Shown: positions 1 through 9,731, counted from the first letter of the stretch. The stretch: 64,000 nt of DNA from Stenotrophomonas maltophilia R551-3 (GCF_000020665.1 NC_011071.1:2904501-2968500), one strand, 5' to 3'. Translations and numbers: made by a program. Notes: generated by a model not told the origin, from the letters alone.

Positions 1-3000
1 AGGCCTTGGCGACCTCGGCGATGGAACGGCCGGTGTCTTCCTGCATGCGCATCAGGAAGGTGGCGCCCATGCGGTTGATGGTCTGGTTGGTCACGGCCGT
101 GGCGATGATTTCGCGCTTCAGGCGGTGACGCTCCATCGCATCGGCGTACTTCTTCTGCAGCGGCGTCGGGAAGTAGCGCTGCAGTTCCTTGGACAGGTAC
201 GGATCTTCCGGGATGTCCGAATCCAGCAGCTGGGCAAACGCCACCAGCTTGGAATAGGACAGCAGCACCGACAGTTCCGGACGGGTCAGGCCCTGGCCGC
301 GCGCCTTGCGCTGGGACAACTCGGCATCGGACGGCAGGAACTCGATCTGGCGATCGAGCAGGCCCTGCTGTTCCAGGGTACGGATGAAGTGCTGCTTGGA
401 ACCCAGGCGCTTGACCGCCATCCGTTCCATCAGGCTCAGGGCCTGGTTCTGGCGGTAGTTGTCGTTGAGCACCAGCGCGGCCACTTCGTCGGTCATCGAC
501 GCCAGCAGCTTGTTGCGCTGTTCAACGGTCAGCTTCTTTGCCCGCACCACATCGTTGAGCAGGATCTTGATGTTAACTTCATGGTCGGAGGTATCCACAC
601 CGGCCGAATTGTCGATGAAGTCGGTGTTGAGCAGCACGCCGGCCTGGGCAGCTTCGATGCGGCCAAGCTGGGTCATGCCCAGGTTGCCGCCCTCGCCCAC
701 CACCTTGCAGCGCAGCTCACCACCGTTCACGCGCAGTGCGTTGTTGGCACGGTCGCCGACATCGCTGTGCTGCTCGCTGGCCGCCTTGACGTAGGTACCG
801 ATGCCGCCGTTCCACAGCAGGTCGACCGGCGCCTTCAGGATCGCGCTCATCAGATCGTTCGGCGACAGCGCCTTGACACTCTCGTCCAGGCCCAGCACGT
901 CACGCACCTGCGGGGTGATCTCGATCGACTTCAGGCTGCGCGGGTACACGCCGCCGCCCTTGCTGATCAGCTTGGCATCGTAGTCCGCCCAACTCGAACG
1001 CGGCACGGTGAACAGGCGCTCACGCTCGACGAACGTGGTGGCCGCATCCGGGTTCGGGTCCAGGAAGATGTGGCGGTGGTCGAACGCAGCCAGCAGGCGG
1101 ATGTGGCGCGACAGCAGCATGCCGTTGCCGAACACGTCGCCGGACATGTCGCCGACGCCGACCGCAGTGAAGTCCTGGCTCTGGCTGTCACGGCCCAGCG
1201 CACGGAAGTGGCGCTTGACCGACTCCCACGCACCGCGAGCGGTGATGCCCATGCCCTTGTGGTCGTAACCGACCGAACCACCGGAGGCGAAGGCATCGCC
1301 CATCCAGAAGCCGTGCGCGATGGCCAGGCCGTTGGCGATGTCGGAGAAGGTCGCGGTGCCCTTGTCGGCGGCCACCACCAGGTACGGATCGTCCATGTCG
1401 TGACGGACCACATCCACCGGCGGCACGATCTTGTTGTTGACGATGTTGTCGGTGATGTCCAGCAGGCCCTGGATGAACAGCTTGTAGCAGGCCACGCCGT
1501 TGGCGAAGATCGCATCGCGATCGCCGTTCACCGGCGGCATCTTGGCGAAGAAGCCGCCCTTCGCGCCGACCGGCACGATGACGGTGTTCTTGACCATCTG
1601 CGCCTTGACCAGGCCCAGCACCTCGGTGCGGAAGTCTTCGCGACGATCCGACCAGCGCAGGCCACCACGGGCCACCGCACCAAAGCGCAGGTGGGTACCT
1701 TCCACGCGCGGGCCGTACACGAAGATTTCGCGGTACGGACGCGGCTTGGGCAGGTCCGGCACCAGCGCCGAATCGAACTTGAAGCTGATGACATGGCCGT
1801 GCTGGCCATTGGCATCGGTCTGGTAGTAGCTGGTACGCAGGGTCGCATCGATCACGCCCATGAACGAGCGCAGGATGCGGTCCTCGTCCAGGCTCGACAC
1901 GCGGTCCATCAGCTTCAGCAGCGCATCGCGCGCGGCCTGCATCTGCGCATCGCGGTCACCCTTGCGGGCATCGACCACGGTCTTGAGCACCTTCAGCGTG
2001 GCCTCGTCACCTGCAGCCAGCACATCCAGGTGTGCCTTCAGCTGGGCCTGGCCGGCGGCGATGTCGTCCTTGCTTTCGTGGCCGGTGGCCGGATCGAAGC
2101 GGGCTTCGAACAGCTCCACCAGCAGGCGTGCCAGCAGCGGGTAACGGGTGAAGGTGCCTTCCACGTAGGCCTGCGAGAACGGCACGCCGGTCTGCAGCAG
2201 GTACTTGCAGTAGCCACGCAGCATGGCGACCTGGCGCCAGTGCAGGCCGGCAGCCAGCACCAGGCGGTTGAACGCATCGTTCTCGGCATCGCCGTGCCAG
2301 ACGCGGGCGAAGGTCTCGCCGAAGGCTTCATCGACGCTGGCGGCATCGATCGCACCAGCGGTCGATTCGACCTCGAAGTCCTGCACGTACACCGGCGCGT
2401 TGTCCACCGACAGGCGGTAAGGACGCTCGGCGATCACGCGCAGGCCCATGTTTTCCATCATCGGCAGCGCGTCCGACAGCGGGATGTCATCCAGCTGGCG
2501 ATACAATTTCAGGCGCAGGCCATCACCGGATTCACGCGGCACCGCCTGCAGGCTCAGGCGCAGGTCGTCCGGGCCGGTCAGAGCATCGAGCTGGCTGACA
2601 TCGTTGGCGGCAACAGCGGTGCTGTTGTCTTCGATGTAACCGGCCGGCAGCGCCTTGCCGATACGCGCAGCGATACGCAGGCCTTCGGCTTCACCATGGC
2701 GGGTAACCAGCGCTTCGCGCAGATCGTCCTGCCAGTTGCGCAGCACCTGGGCCAGCTTCTGCTCCAGTTCGGCGGTATCGACGTCGAGCATCTGGCCCGG
2801 CTTCGGGCGCACGATCAGGTGCACCTGGGCCAGCGGCGATTCGCCCAGCACCACCGAGCTGTCCACGTACTCACCGTGCAGCGCTTCCTTCAGCATCGCT
2901 TCGATGCGCAGGCGCACGTCGGTGTTGAAACGCTCGCGCGGCAGGTAGACCAGCGCGGAAATGAAACGGCTGTACTTGTCACGGCGCAGGAACAGGCGGC

Positions 3001-4246
3001 TGCGCACGCGCTCCTGCAGGCCCAGCACGCCCATTGCGGTGCGGAACAGTTCGTCCTCGCTGGACTGGAACAGTTCTTCGCGCGGCAGGGTTTCCAGGAT
3101 ATGGCGCAGCGCCTTGCCGCTGTGGCTCGAGCCGGCCAGGCCGGACTGCTTCATCACGTGTTCGTAGCGCTGGCGCACCAGCGGAATTTCCCACGGGCGA
3201 CGGTTGTAGGCGCTGGAGGTGAACAGGCCGAGGAAGCGCTGCTCGCCGATGATCTTGCCCTTGGCGTCGAATTCCAGCACGCCGATATAGTCCATATAAC
3301 CGGCGCGGTGCACGCGCGAACGGGCATTGGTCTTGGTCAGGATCAGCGCGTCCTTCAGCCCGGACGTGGTGTTCAGGCCCTGCGCGGCCAGGGTCTTGAC
3401 CGGACGTGCGGCAGACTTGTCCTTGCCGCGCATCAGGCCCAGGCCGGTGTCGTTCAGCGGCGCCAGCACGTCTTCCTTGCCCTGCTTCTCGACGCGGTAC
3501 TCGCGGTAGCCGAAGAAGGTGAAGTGGTTATCAGCGGCCCAGCGCAGGAATTCCTGCGCTTCCTTGCGCGAGGCATCGTCGACCGGCAGCTGGCGGCTGC
3601 CAAGGTCGTCGGCCAGCGCCAGCGCCTTGTCCTGCATCGGCTGCCAGTCGCGCACGATCGCACGCACTTCATCCAGCGCCTTGTTGATCGCCTGCTCGAT
3701 GGCGGCCATGGCCTCGGCCGGCTGGCGGTCGATCTCCAGCAGCATCACCGATTCCAGCTGGCCGTCACCGACCTTGACCAGCTTGCCGGCCTTGTCGCGG
3801 GTGAAGCGCAGCACCGGGTGGCCCAGCACGTGGACGCCGACGCCCTGTTCGGCCAGCGACATGGTGACGGTGTCGACCAGGAACGGCATGTCGTCGTTGA
3901 CGATCTGCAGCACGGTGTGCGGCGATTCCCAACCGTTGACCTTGGCAGTCGGATTGAACACGCGGACGTTGGCCTTGCCGGCCTTGCGGGCACGGGCGAA
4001 CTCCAGCGTCTCAGCCGCGAGCGCGGCCCACTCTTCAGCGCTGTGGTGCGGGAACTCGTCCGCCTCCATGCGCTTGTAGAAATCAGTGGCGAAGGCCACT
4101 GCTTCGGCCTGTGCGGCCGCCGGGTAGCGCTTGCGCAAAGCCGTGTACACCGGCTCCAGGGAGAAACCAGCGGTCACTGCGACCTCCGACTCTGCTGGTT
4201 TGGTCTTGTTTTTCACGGTCTTGGCTGCGGTCTTTTGCGGTTTCAT
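1..4246 (-). CDS. gdhB: NAD-specific glutamate dehydrogenase (large, about 180 kDa class), C-terminus cut off
   Basis: Catabolic enzyme that deaminates glutamate to 2-oxoglutarate with NAD+ in the cytoplasm. From the ATG at 4246 the frame is open to the window edge, giving about 1415 residues; the family is usually about 1600-1650, so roughly 200-240 C-terminal residues lie outside. The N-terminus is a Lys-rich leader followed by the long regulatory region. The catalytic region reads clearly near 1560-1700 on the reverse strand (GGLRWSDRREDFRTEV, then KNTVIVPVGAKGGFF with the active-site lysine) and is followed by the nucleotide-binding part (VGVGDMSGDVFGNG). The last visible residues (ATAVTNQTINRMG, SIAEVAKA) match the normal C-terminal helical region, so this is truncation by the window, not a broken gene. 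It is divergent from the TetR/efflux operon. Identification is firm; the symbol follows Pseudomonas usage. Confidence 0.95.
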   Translation of the reverse strand, partial: MKPQKTAAKTVKNKTKPAESEVAVTAGFSLEPVYTALRKRYPAAAQAEAVAFATDFYKRMEADEFPHHSAEEWAALAAETLEFARARKAGKANVRVFNPTAKVNGWESPHTVLQIVNDDMPFLVDTVTMSLAEQGVGVHVLGHPVLRFTRDKAGKLVKVGDGQLESVMLLEIDRQPAEAMAAIEQAINKALDEVRAIVRDWQPMQDKALALADDLGSRQLPVDDASRKEAQEFLRWAADNHFTFFGYREYRVEKQGKEDVLAPLNDTGLGLMRGKDKSAARPVKTLAAQGLNTTSGLKDALILTKTNARSRVHRAGYMDYIGVLEFDAKGKIIGEQRFLGLFTSSAYNRRPWEIPLVRQRYEHVMKQSGLAGSSHSGKALRHILETLPREELFQSSEDELFRTAMGVLGLQERVRSRLFLRRDKYSRFISALVYLPRERFNTDVRLRIEAMLKEALHGEYVDSSVVLGESPLAQVHLIVRPKPGQMLDVDTAELEQKLAQVLRNWQDDLREALVTRHGEAEGLRIAARIGKALPAGYIEDNSTAVAANDVSQLDALTGPDDLRLSLQAVPRESGDGLRLKLYRQLDDIPLSDALPMMENMGLRVIAERPYRLSVDNAPVYVQDFEVESTAGAIDAASVDEAFGETFARVWHGDAENDAFNRLVLAAGLHWRQVAMLRGYCKYLLQTGVPFSQAYVEGTFTRYPLLARLLVELFEARFDPATGHESKDDIAAGQAQLKAHLDVLAAGDEATLKVLKTVVDARKGDRDAQMQAARDALLKLMDRVSSLDEDRILRSFMGVIDATLRTSYYQTDANGQHGHVISFKFDSALVPDLPKPRPYREIFVYGPRVEGTHLRFGAVARGGLRWSDRREDFRTEVLGLVKAQMVKNTVIVPVGAKGGFFAKMPPVNGDRDAIFANGVACYKLFIQGLLDITDNIVNNKIVPPVDVVRHDMDDPYLVVAADKGTATFSDIANGLAIAHGFWMGDAFASGGSVGYDHKGMGITARGAWESVKRHFRALGRDSQSQDFTAVGVGDMSGDVFGNGMLLSRHIRLLAAFDHRHIFLDPNPDAATTFVERERLFTVPRSSWADYDAKLISKGGGVYPRSLKSIEITPQVRDVLGLDESVKALSPNDLMSAILKAPVDLLWNGGIGTYVKAASEQHSDVGDRANNALRVNGGELRCKVVGEGGNLGMTQLGRIEAAQAGVLLNTDFIDNSAGVDTSDHEVNIKILLNDVVRAKKLTVEQRNKLLASMTDEVAALVLNDNYRQNQALSLMERMAVKRLGSKQHFIRTLEQQGLLDRQIEFLPSDAELSQRKARGQGLTRPELSVLLSYSKLVAFAQLLDSDIPEDPYLSKELQRYFPTPLQKKYADAMERHRLKREIIATAVTNQTINRMGATFLMRMQEDTGRSIAEVAKA

Positions 4247-4282
4247 GGCAGAGCGGGGCGCTTGCTCAGTTGGGAAAATGAA

Positions 4283-4288
4283 ATTGTA
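4283..4288 (-). promoter_or_regulatory. candidate -10 box for glutamate dehydrogenase
   Basis: The reverse strand reads GGGCTACAAT, with TACAAT at 4288-4283, about 37 bp before the ATG at 4246. No convincing -35 box is visible at the right spacing, so this is only a candidate. Confidence 0.35.
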
Positions 4289-4460
4289 GCCCTACCGCAC
4301 GAAAAGGCCTTGCTGCAGGACGGAATAAGTAGATTCGGGTTTGCTGCGGTTTAGACGCCTATTCAGTTCGCTCCGGTATGGAGTGATCAAGGCACGCAGC
4401 ACTGCCGACAGGATCGGCAAAGCGTGTTACCGGAAGACACACGCGGCGACGACTGTGCGA

Positions 4461-4492
4461 TTCCACAATCCTGAACTGGACGGTATAGTCCA
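4461..4492 (+). promoter_or_regulatory. promoter and putative operator of the TetR/efflux operon
   Basis: A -35-like TTCCAC (4461-4466), a 17-bp spacer and a -10 TATAGT (4484-4489) place the transcription start at about 4496-4497, on or next to the GTG start codon. A dyad TGGAC-N6-GTCCA (4477-4492) covers the -10 box. That position suits autorepression by the TetR protein, which is inference. No Shine-Dalgarno sequence precedes the GTG. Confidence 0.5.
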
Positions 4493-4496
4493 CCGC

Positions 4497-5153
4497 GTGA
4501 ATCCGGCCTACCTCCCCGTTGCCCTCGACGCGCGCGATGAGCGCGTGTTCGACGCCGTGCGCGAACTGCTGGCCCAACAGGGCATGCAGATGAGCATGGA
4601 CGCGGTGGCGCAGCACGCCGGATGCTCCAAGCAGACCCTGTATTCGCGCTACGGCAGCAAGCAGCAACTGCTGCGCCGGGTGATGCAGCGCCATGTCGGC
4701 CACGCCACCGGGGCCATGGTTCGTGCACTCCGCAGTGACGACCTGCGTGCCAGCCTGCTCCAGTTCGCCACCGACTTCCTGGAGCATTTCAACCAGCCGC
4801 ACGTAGGACAGGCCTGTCGGCTGATTGCCGCCGACGCGTCCCAGTTTCCCGAAGAGGCGCGTACGCTGTACCGGCATGGTGCCGGCGCGTTGACGCTTCA
4901 TCTTGCTGAATGGATTGAAACCGTTTGCAGGAGTGGTCAGCTCCGGCATGACGACCCGCACTTCATGGCCGAACTGCTGCTGAGCATGATCGCCGGTCAG
5001 GATTTCGACAAACAGCGCTTCCATACCCCCCATCGTGATGACGCGCAGCTGCGTCGGCGCTGGGCAGAGTTCTCCGTCGACAGCTTCCTGCGCGCCTTTG
5101 CGCCACAGCCGTCGCCGGCCCCGTCTACAAACCAACCCCGGAGTTCCTCCTGA
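4497..5153 (+). CDS. TetR/AcrR-family regulator of the adjacent RND efflux operon
   Basis: Predicted 218-residue DNA-binding repressor. An N-terminal helix-turn-helix is clear at about residues 25-70 (MSMDAVAQHAGCSKQTLYSRY), and the C-terminal ligand domain resembles the AefR/TetR_C_7 type. The frame is open upstream, but the GTG at 4497 gives a normal N-terminus, while upstream starts would add unconserved sequence. There is no ribosome site before it and the -10 box lies only 7 bp upstream, so the mRNA may be leaderless. The stop codon overlaps the start of the membrane-fusion protein gene (TGATG), so regulator and pump are one operon. Known family members are relieved by hydrophobic drugs or metabolites; the ligand here is unknown. 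Confidence 0.88.
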   Translation: MNPAYLPVALDARDERVFDAVRELLAQQGMQMSMDAVAQHAGCSKQTLYSRYGSKQQLLRRVMQRHVGHATGAMVRALRSDDLRASLLQFATDFLEHFNQPHVGQACRLIAADASQFPEEARTLYRHGAGALTLHLAEWIETVCRSGQLRHDDPHFMAELLLSMIAGQDFDKQRFHTPHRDDAQLRRRWAEFSVDSFLRAFAPQPSPAPSTNQPRSSS

Positions 5154-6421
5154 TGACCGCCCCACTCCGCACCCTTGCCCTGACGTGCGCCGTTGCTGTC
5201 GCGCTGGCTGCCTGCAAGAAGCCGGAACAGCAGATGCCCCCGCCGCCGGAGGTGGGCGTGATCGACGCCAAGCCGCAGACCTTGCCGCTGCAGCGTGAGC
5301 TGGTCGGCCGCCTGTCGCCGTTCCGCAGCGCCGACGTGCGTGCGCGCGTGCCGGGCGTGCTGCTCAAGCGCGTCTACCAGGAAGGCTCCCAGGTCAAGCA
5401 GGGCCAGACCCTGTTCCTGATCGATCCGGCCCCGTTGCGCGCCTCGCTCAATGCCTCCGAGGCGCAGCTGGCCTCTGCCCGTGCAACCTACGCCAACGCC
5501 AAGGTCGCCGCCGACCGTGCGCGCTCGCTGGCCCCGCAGCAGTTCGTTTCCAAGTCCGACCTGGACAACGCCGAATCGGCCGAACGCACCGCGCTGGCCG
5601 CGGTCAAGCAGGCCGAAGCGGCAGTGACCTCTTCGCGCATCAACCTGGGCTACACCGAAGTGACCGCGCCGATCAGTGGCGTGGCCAACAAGCAGCAGGT
5701 CACCGAAGGCGCGCTGGTCGGCCAGGGCGATGTGACCCTGCTGACCACCGTCGACCAGCTCGACCCGCTGTACGTGAACTTCTCGCTGAGCGTGGATGAG
5801 CTGACCCAGCTGCGCGCGCAGCAGGCCAAGGGCGCGCTGGCGCTGTCGGGCGACGGCAAGGCCACGGTCAACGTCAAGCTGGCCGACGGCAGCACCTACA
5901 GCGAACCGGGCACCCTGGACTTCTCCTCGACCACGGTCGACCCGGCCACCGGCGCGGTGTCGCTGCGTGCGCAGCTGCCGAACCCGCAGCAGATCCTGCT
6001 GCCGGGTGCCTTCGTCAGCTTCCAGGCCAACCTGGGCGAACGCAACAACGCCTACCTGGTGCCGCAGCAGGCGCTGCTGCGCGACACCACCGGCGGCTAC
6101 GTGATGGTGGTCGGCACCGACGGCAAGGTCGTGCGCAAGAACGTCAAGACCGATGGTGCGCAGAACGGCAGCTGGCTGGTCAGCGACGGCCTGGCCGCCG
6201 GTGACAAGGTGATCGTGGCCGGCGTGCAGAAGGTCAAGGAAGGCGCACCGGCGGTGGCCAAGCCGTGGACACCGGGCCAGGATGCCAACGGCAAGCCTGC
6301 CGCTGGCGGCGCCGCTCCGGCGGGCGCAGCACCGGCCGCAGCCAAGGCACCGGCCGCATCGGCCAAGCCCGAGCAGGCCGATGCGGCCAAGCCGGCCGCC
6401 ACCGATTCGAACAAGCAGTAA
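5153..6421 (+). CDS. RND efflux periplasmic adaptor (membrane-fusion lipoprotein), AcrA/MexA type
   Basis: 422-residue periplasmic adaptor linking the inner-membrane pump to an outer-membrane channel. A lipoprotein signal ends in LAAC with the lipidated Cys21. The order hairpin, lipoyl and beta-barrel is typical: biotinyl-lipoyl half (GRLSPFRSADVRARVPGVL), coiled hairpin from about residue 95, and a second lipoyl half (GYTEVTAPISG). The last ~60 residues are an Ala/Pro/Lys-rich tail that looks disordered. The start overlaps the TetR stop codon, and the pump gene follows after 15 bp. Stenotrophomonas carries several Sme pumps; this TetR-led two-gene layout resembles one of those without its own channel gene, but I cannot assign the name from sequence alone. 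Confidence 0.93.
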   Translation: MTAPLRTLALTCAVAVALAACKKPEQQMPPPPEVGVIDAKPQTLPLQRELVGRLSPFRSADVRARVPGVLLKRVYQEGSQVKQGQTLFLIDPAPLRASLNASEAQLASARATYANAKVAADRARSLAPQQFVSKSDLDNAESAERTALAAVKQAEAAVTSSRINLGYTEVTAPISGVANKQQVTEGALVGQGDVTLLTTVDQLDPLYVNFSLSVDELTQLRAQQAKGALALSGDGKATVNVKLADGSTYSEPGTLDFSSTTVDPATGAVSLRAQLPNPQQILLPGAFVSFQANLGERNNAYLVPQQALLRDTTGGYVMVVGTDGKVVRKNVKTDGAQNGSWLVSDGLAAGDKVIVAGVQKVKEGAPAVAKPWTPGQDANGKPAAGGAAPAGAAPAAAKAPAASAKPEQADAAKPAATDSNKQ

Positions 6422-6436
6422 CGGGAACCTTCCGTC

Positions 6437-9400
6437 ATGCCTAAATTTTTCATCGAACATCCAGTCTTCGCCTGGGTGGTTGCGATCCTGATCTCGCTCA
6501 GCGGCGTGATCGCGATCCTCAACCTCGGCGTCGAGTCCTATCCCAACATCGCCCCGCCGCAGGTGACCGTCTCGGCCACTTACCCGGGCGCCAGCGCGGA
6601 TACCACCGAAAAATCGGTCACCCAGGTGATCGAGCAGCAGCTGACCGGCATCGATCACCTGCTGTACTTCAGCTCCTCGTCCGCCTCCAACGGCCGCGCC
6701 TCGATCACCCTCACCTTCGAGACCGGTACCGATCCGGACATCGCCCAGGTGCAGGTGCAGAACAAGGTGTCGCTGGCCACGCCACGCCTGCCTTCGGAAG
6801 TGACCCAGCAGGGCGTGGTGGTGGCCAAGGCCAACGCCGGCTTCCTGATGGTCATCGCACTGCGTTCCGATACCCCGACCATCAACCGTGACGCGCTGAA
6901 CGACATCGTCGGTTCGCGCGTGCTCGACCAGGTCTCGCGTATCCCCGGCGTCGGCAGCACCCAGCAGTTCGGTTCCGAGTACGCCATGAACATCTGGCTC
7001 AACCCGGAAAAGATGCAGGGCTACGGCCTGTCGGCCAGCCAGGTGCTGGCCGCGGTACGCGCGCAGAACGTGCAGTTCGCTGCCGGTGCGCTGGGTTCGG
7101 ACCCGTCGCCGGAAGGCCAGCACTTCACCGCGACCGTCTCGGCCGAGGGCCGCTTCAGCTCGCCGCAGGAGTTCGAGGACATCATCCTGCGGGCCAATCC
7201 TGACGGCTCGCGCGTGCTGCTGAAGGACATTGCGCGCGTGGCCTTCGGCGCCAACAACTACGGCTTCGATACCCAGTACAACGGCAAGCCGACCGGCGCC
7301 TTCGCGATCCAGCTGCTGCCGGGCGCCAACGCCCTGAACGTGGCCGATGCGGTGCGCGCCAAGATGGACGAGCTGCAGCCCAGCTTCCCGTCCGGCGTGA
7401 CCTGGTTCTCGCCGTACGACAGCACCACCTTCGTCAAGATCTCGATCCAGGAAGTGGTCAAGACCCTGTTCGAAGCGGTGTTGCTGGTGTTCCTGGTGAT
7501 GCTGATCTTCCTGCAGAACTTCCGCGCCACGCTGATCCCGACCCTGGTCATCCCGGTGGCCCTGCTCGGTACCTTCCTGGGCATGTGGATGATCGGCTTC
7601 ACGATCAACCAGCTGACCCTGTTCGCGATGGTGCTGGCGATCGGCATCGTGGTCGATGACGCGATCGTGGTGATCGAGAACGTCGAGCGCATCATGACCG
7701 AGGAAGGCCTGGCGCCGAAGCCGGCCACGCAGAAGGCGATGACCCAGATCACCGGCGCGGTGGTGGCGATCACCGTCGTGCTGGCGGCGGTGTTCATCCC
7801 GTCAGCCCTGCAGGGCGGCGCCGCCGGTGAAATCTACAAGCAGTTCGCGCTGACCATCGCCATCTCGATGGCGTTCTCGGCATTCCTGGCGCTGGGCTTC
7901 ACCCCGGCGCTGTGCGCGACGTTCCTCAAGCCGACGCACAACGACAACCCGAACATCATCTACCGCACCTTCAACAAGTACTACGACAAGATCAGCCACA
8001 CCTATGTGGGCCACATCACCTCGGCGGTGCGCCACGCCCCGCGCTGGATGATCCTGTTCGTGGTGCTGACCGCGCTGTGCGGCTTCCTGTTCACCCGCAT
8101 GCCGGGCAGCTTCCTGCCCGAAGAAGACCAGGGCTATGCGCTGGCGATCGTGCAGCTGCCGCCGGGCTCGACCAAGGGCCAGACCAACGAAGTGTTCGCG
8201 CAGATGCGTGGCGTGCTGGAAAAGCAGGATGGCTATGAAGGCATGCTGCAGGTGGCCGGCTTCAGCTTCGTCGGTTCCGGCGAGAACGTGGGCATGGGCT
8301 TCATCCGCCTGAAGCCGTGGGAGGAACGCAAGTTCACCGCGCCGGAGTTCATCCAGAACATGAACGGCGCGTTCTACGGCATCAAGGAAGCGCAGATCTT
8401 CGTGGTCAACCTGCCCACCGTGCAGGGTCTGGGCCAGTTCGGCGGCTTCGACATGTGGCTGCAGGACCGCAGCGGTGCCGGCTACGAACAGCTGACCCAG
8501 GCGCGCAACATCCTGCTCGGCCAGGCCGCGCAGAAGCCGGACCATCTGGTCGGCGTGCGCCCGAACGGCCTGGAAAACGCCCCGCAGCTGCAGCTGCATG
8601 TCGACCGTGTGCAGGCACAGTCGATGGGCATGTCGGTGTCGGACGTGTACAGCACCATCCAGCTGATGCTGGCCCCGGTGTACGTCAACGACTTCTTCTA
8701 CGAAGGCCGCATCAAGCGCGTGACCATGCAGGCCGATGGCCCGTACCGCACCGGCCAGGAGTCGCTGAAGAGCTTCTACAGCCCGTCCAGCCTGGTCAAG
8801 AACGCCGATGGCACCAACTCGATGATCCCGCTCAACACGGTGGTCAAGTCCGAGTGGGTCTCGGCACCACCGTCGCTGAGCCGCTACAACGGCTACTCGG
8901 CGATCAACATCGTCGGCTCGCAGGCCCCGGGCACCAGCTCGGGTGAGGCAATGCAGACCATGGAGGCAATCGTCGCCGACGACCTGCCGGCCGGCTTCGG
9001 CTATGACTGGTCGGGCATGTCCTACCAGGAAATCCTGGCCGGCAATGCCGCGACCCTGCTGCTGGTGCTGTCCATCGTGGTGGTGTTCCTGTGCCTGGCC
9101 GCGCTGTATGAAAGCTGGTCGATCCCGGTAGCGGTGCTGCTGGTGGTTCCGCTGGGCGTGCTCGGTGCACTGGCGCTGTCGATGATGCGTGGCCTGCCCA
9201 ACGATCTGTTCTTCAAGATCGGCCTGATCACCGTGATCGGCCTGGCCGCGAAGAACGCGATCCTGATCGTCGAGTTCGCGGTGGAGCAGCGTGCCGCAGG
9301 CAAGAACCTGCGCGATGCGACCATCGAGGCCGCCCGCCTGCGCTTCCGCCCGATCCTGATGACCTCGTTCGCGTTCATCATGGGCGTGATCCCGATGGCG

Positions 9401-9610
9401 ATCTCCAGTGGCGCCGGCGCCAACTCCCGCCACGCCATCGGCACCGGTGTGATCGGCGGCATGTTGTTCGCCACCCTGCTCGGCCTGCTGATGATCCCGG
9501 TGTTCTTCGTGGTCGTGCGCCGCATGCTGGGCGACAAGCTGGATGAACCCTCCAAGGAGTTCATGGAACGCCAGCGCGACGCGGAAACCGCACACCGCCC
9601 GGATCGTTGA
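6437..9610 (+). CDS. RND multidrug efflux transporter, HAE1 family (AcrB/MexB type)
   Basis: 1057-residue proton-driven inner-membrane pump that exports hydrophobic and amphiphilic compounds from the periplasm. It has the usual plan: TM1 at residues 10-30, a large periplasmic porter domain, TM2-6, a second porter domain and TM7-12. Proton-relay residues are in place: D407 and D408 in VVDDAIVVIENVERI and K939 in GLAAKNAILIVEF. Length matches the family and no lesion is visible. It is the last gene of the TetR-adaptor-pump operon and is followed by a strong terminator. No outer-membrane factor gene follows, so it probably works with a TolC-like channel encoded elsewhere, as known for several Sme and AcrAB-type systems. 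Confidence 0.96.
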   Translation: MPKFFIEHPVFAWVVAILISLSGVIAILNLGVESYPNIAPPQVTVSATYPGASADTTEKSVTQVIEQQLTGIDHLLYFSSSSASNGRASITLTFETGTDPDIAQVQVQNKVSLATPRLPSEVTQQGVVVAKANAGFLMVIALRSDTPTINRDALNDIVGSRVLDQVSRIPGVGSTQQFGSEYAMNIWLNPEKMQGYGLSASQVLAAVRAQNVQFAAGALGSDPSPEGQHFTATVSAEGRFSSPQEFEDIILRANPDGSRVLLKDIARVAFGANNYGFDTQYNGKPTGAFAIQLLPGANALNVADAVRAKMDELQPSFPSGVTWFSPYDSTTFVKISIQEVVKTLFEAVLLVFLVMLIFLQNFRATLIPTLVIPVALLGTFLGMWMIGFTINQLTLFAMVLAIGIVVDDAIVVIENVERIMTEEGLAPKPATQKAMTQITGAVVAITVVLAAVFIPSALQGGAAGEIYKQFALTIAISMAFSAFLALGFTPALCATFLKPTHNDNPNIIYRTFNKYYDKISHTYVGHITSAVRHAPRWMILFVVLTALCGFLFTRMPGSFLPEEDQGYALAIVQLPPGSTKGQTNEVFAQMRGVLEKQDGYEGMLQVAGFSFVGSGENVGMGFIRLKPWEERKFTAPEFIQNMNGAFYGIKEAQIFVVNLPTVQGLGQFGGFDMWLQDRSGAGYEQLTQARNILLGQAAQKPDHLVGVRPNGLENAPQLQLHVDRVQAQSMGMSVSDVYSTIQLMLAPVYVNDFFYEGRIKRVTMQADGPYRTGQESLKSFYSPSSLVKNADGTNSMIPLNTVVKSEWVSAPPSLSRYNGYSAINIVGSQAPGTSSGEAMQTMEAIVADDLPAGFGYDWSGMSYQEILAGNAATLLLVLSIVVVFLCLAALYESWSIPVAVLLVVPLGVLGALALSMMRGLPNDLFFKIGLITVIGLAAKNAILIVEFAVEQRAAGKNLRDATIEAARLRFRPILMTSFAFIMGVIPMAISSGAGANSRHAIGTGVIGGMLFATLLGLLMIPVFFVVVRRMLGDKLDEPSKEFMERQRDAETAHRPDR

Positions 9611-9634
9611 TCCGATGGTGAGCTGAAATGAAAA

Positions 9635-9656
9635 GGCCCCGGAGCGATCCGGGGCC
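9635..9656 (+). terminator. rho-independent terminator after the efflux operon
   Basis: Perfect 9-bp GC stem GGCCCCGGA/TCCGGGGCC with a GCGA loop, followed by ATTTTCTTT. It lies 25 bp after the pump stop codon. The upstream run of A would also let it work for the convergent gene. Confidence 0.85.
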
Positions 9657-9673
9657 ATTTTCTTTGCTGCCTG

Positions 9674-9731
9674 GTAGATGCCAGCCTTGGTTGGCGCTCT
9701 CCGATCCGTGCCAACCAAAGTTGGCAACTAC
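9674..9731. repeat. SMAG/REP element, inverted pair
   Basis: GTAG at 9674 heads a stem of the type TGCCAGCCTTGGTTGGC, and an inverted second copy ends in CTAC at 9731. It lies between the convergent pump and acyl-CoA dehydrogenase genes. GTAG-headed palindromes of this kind are the known SMAG repeats of S. maltophilia. Confidence 0.8.

Noticed and set aside
125-4354. Very long plus-strand open frame of about 1400 codons
   Set aside because: It is the antisense shadow of the glutamate dehydrogenase gene, kept open by high GC at third positions; its translation is His/Gln/Arg/Val-rich without domain signatures.
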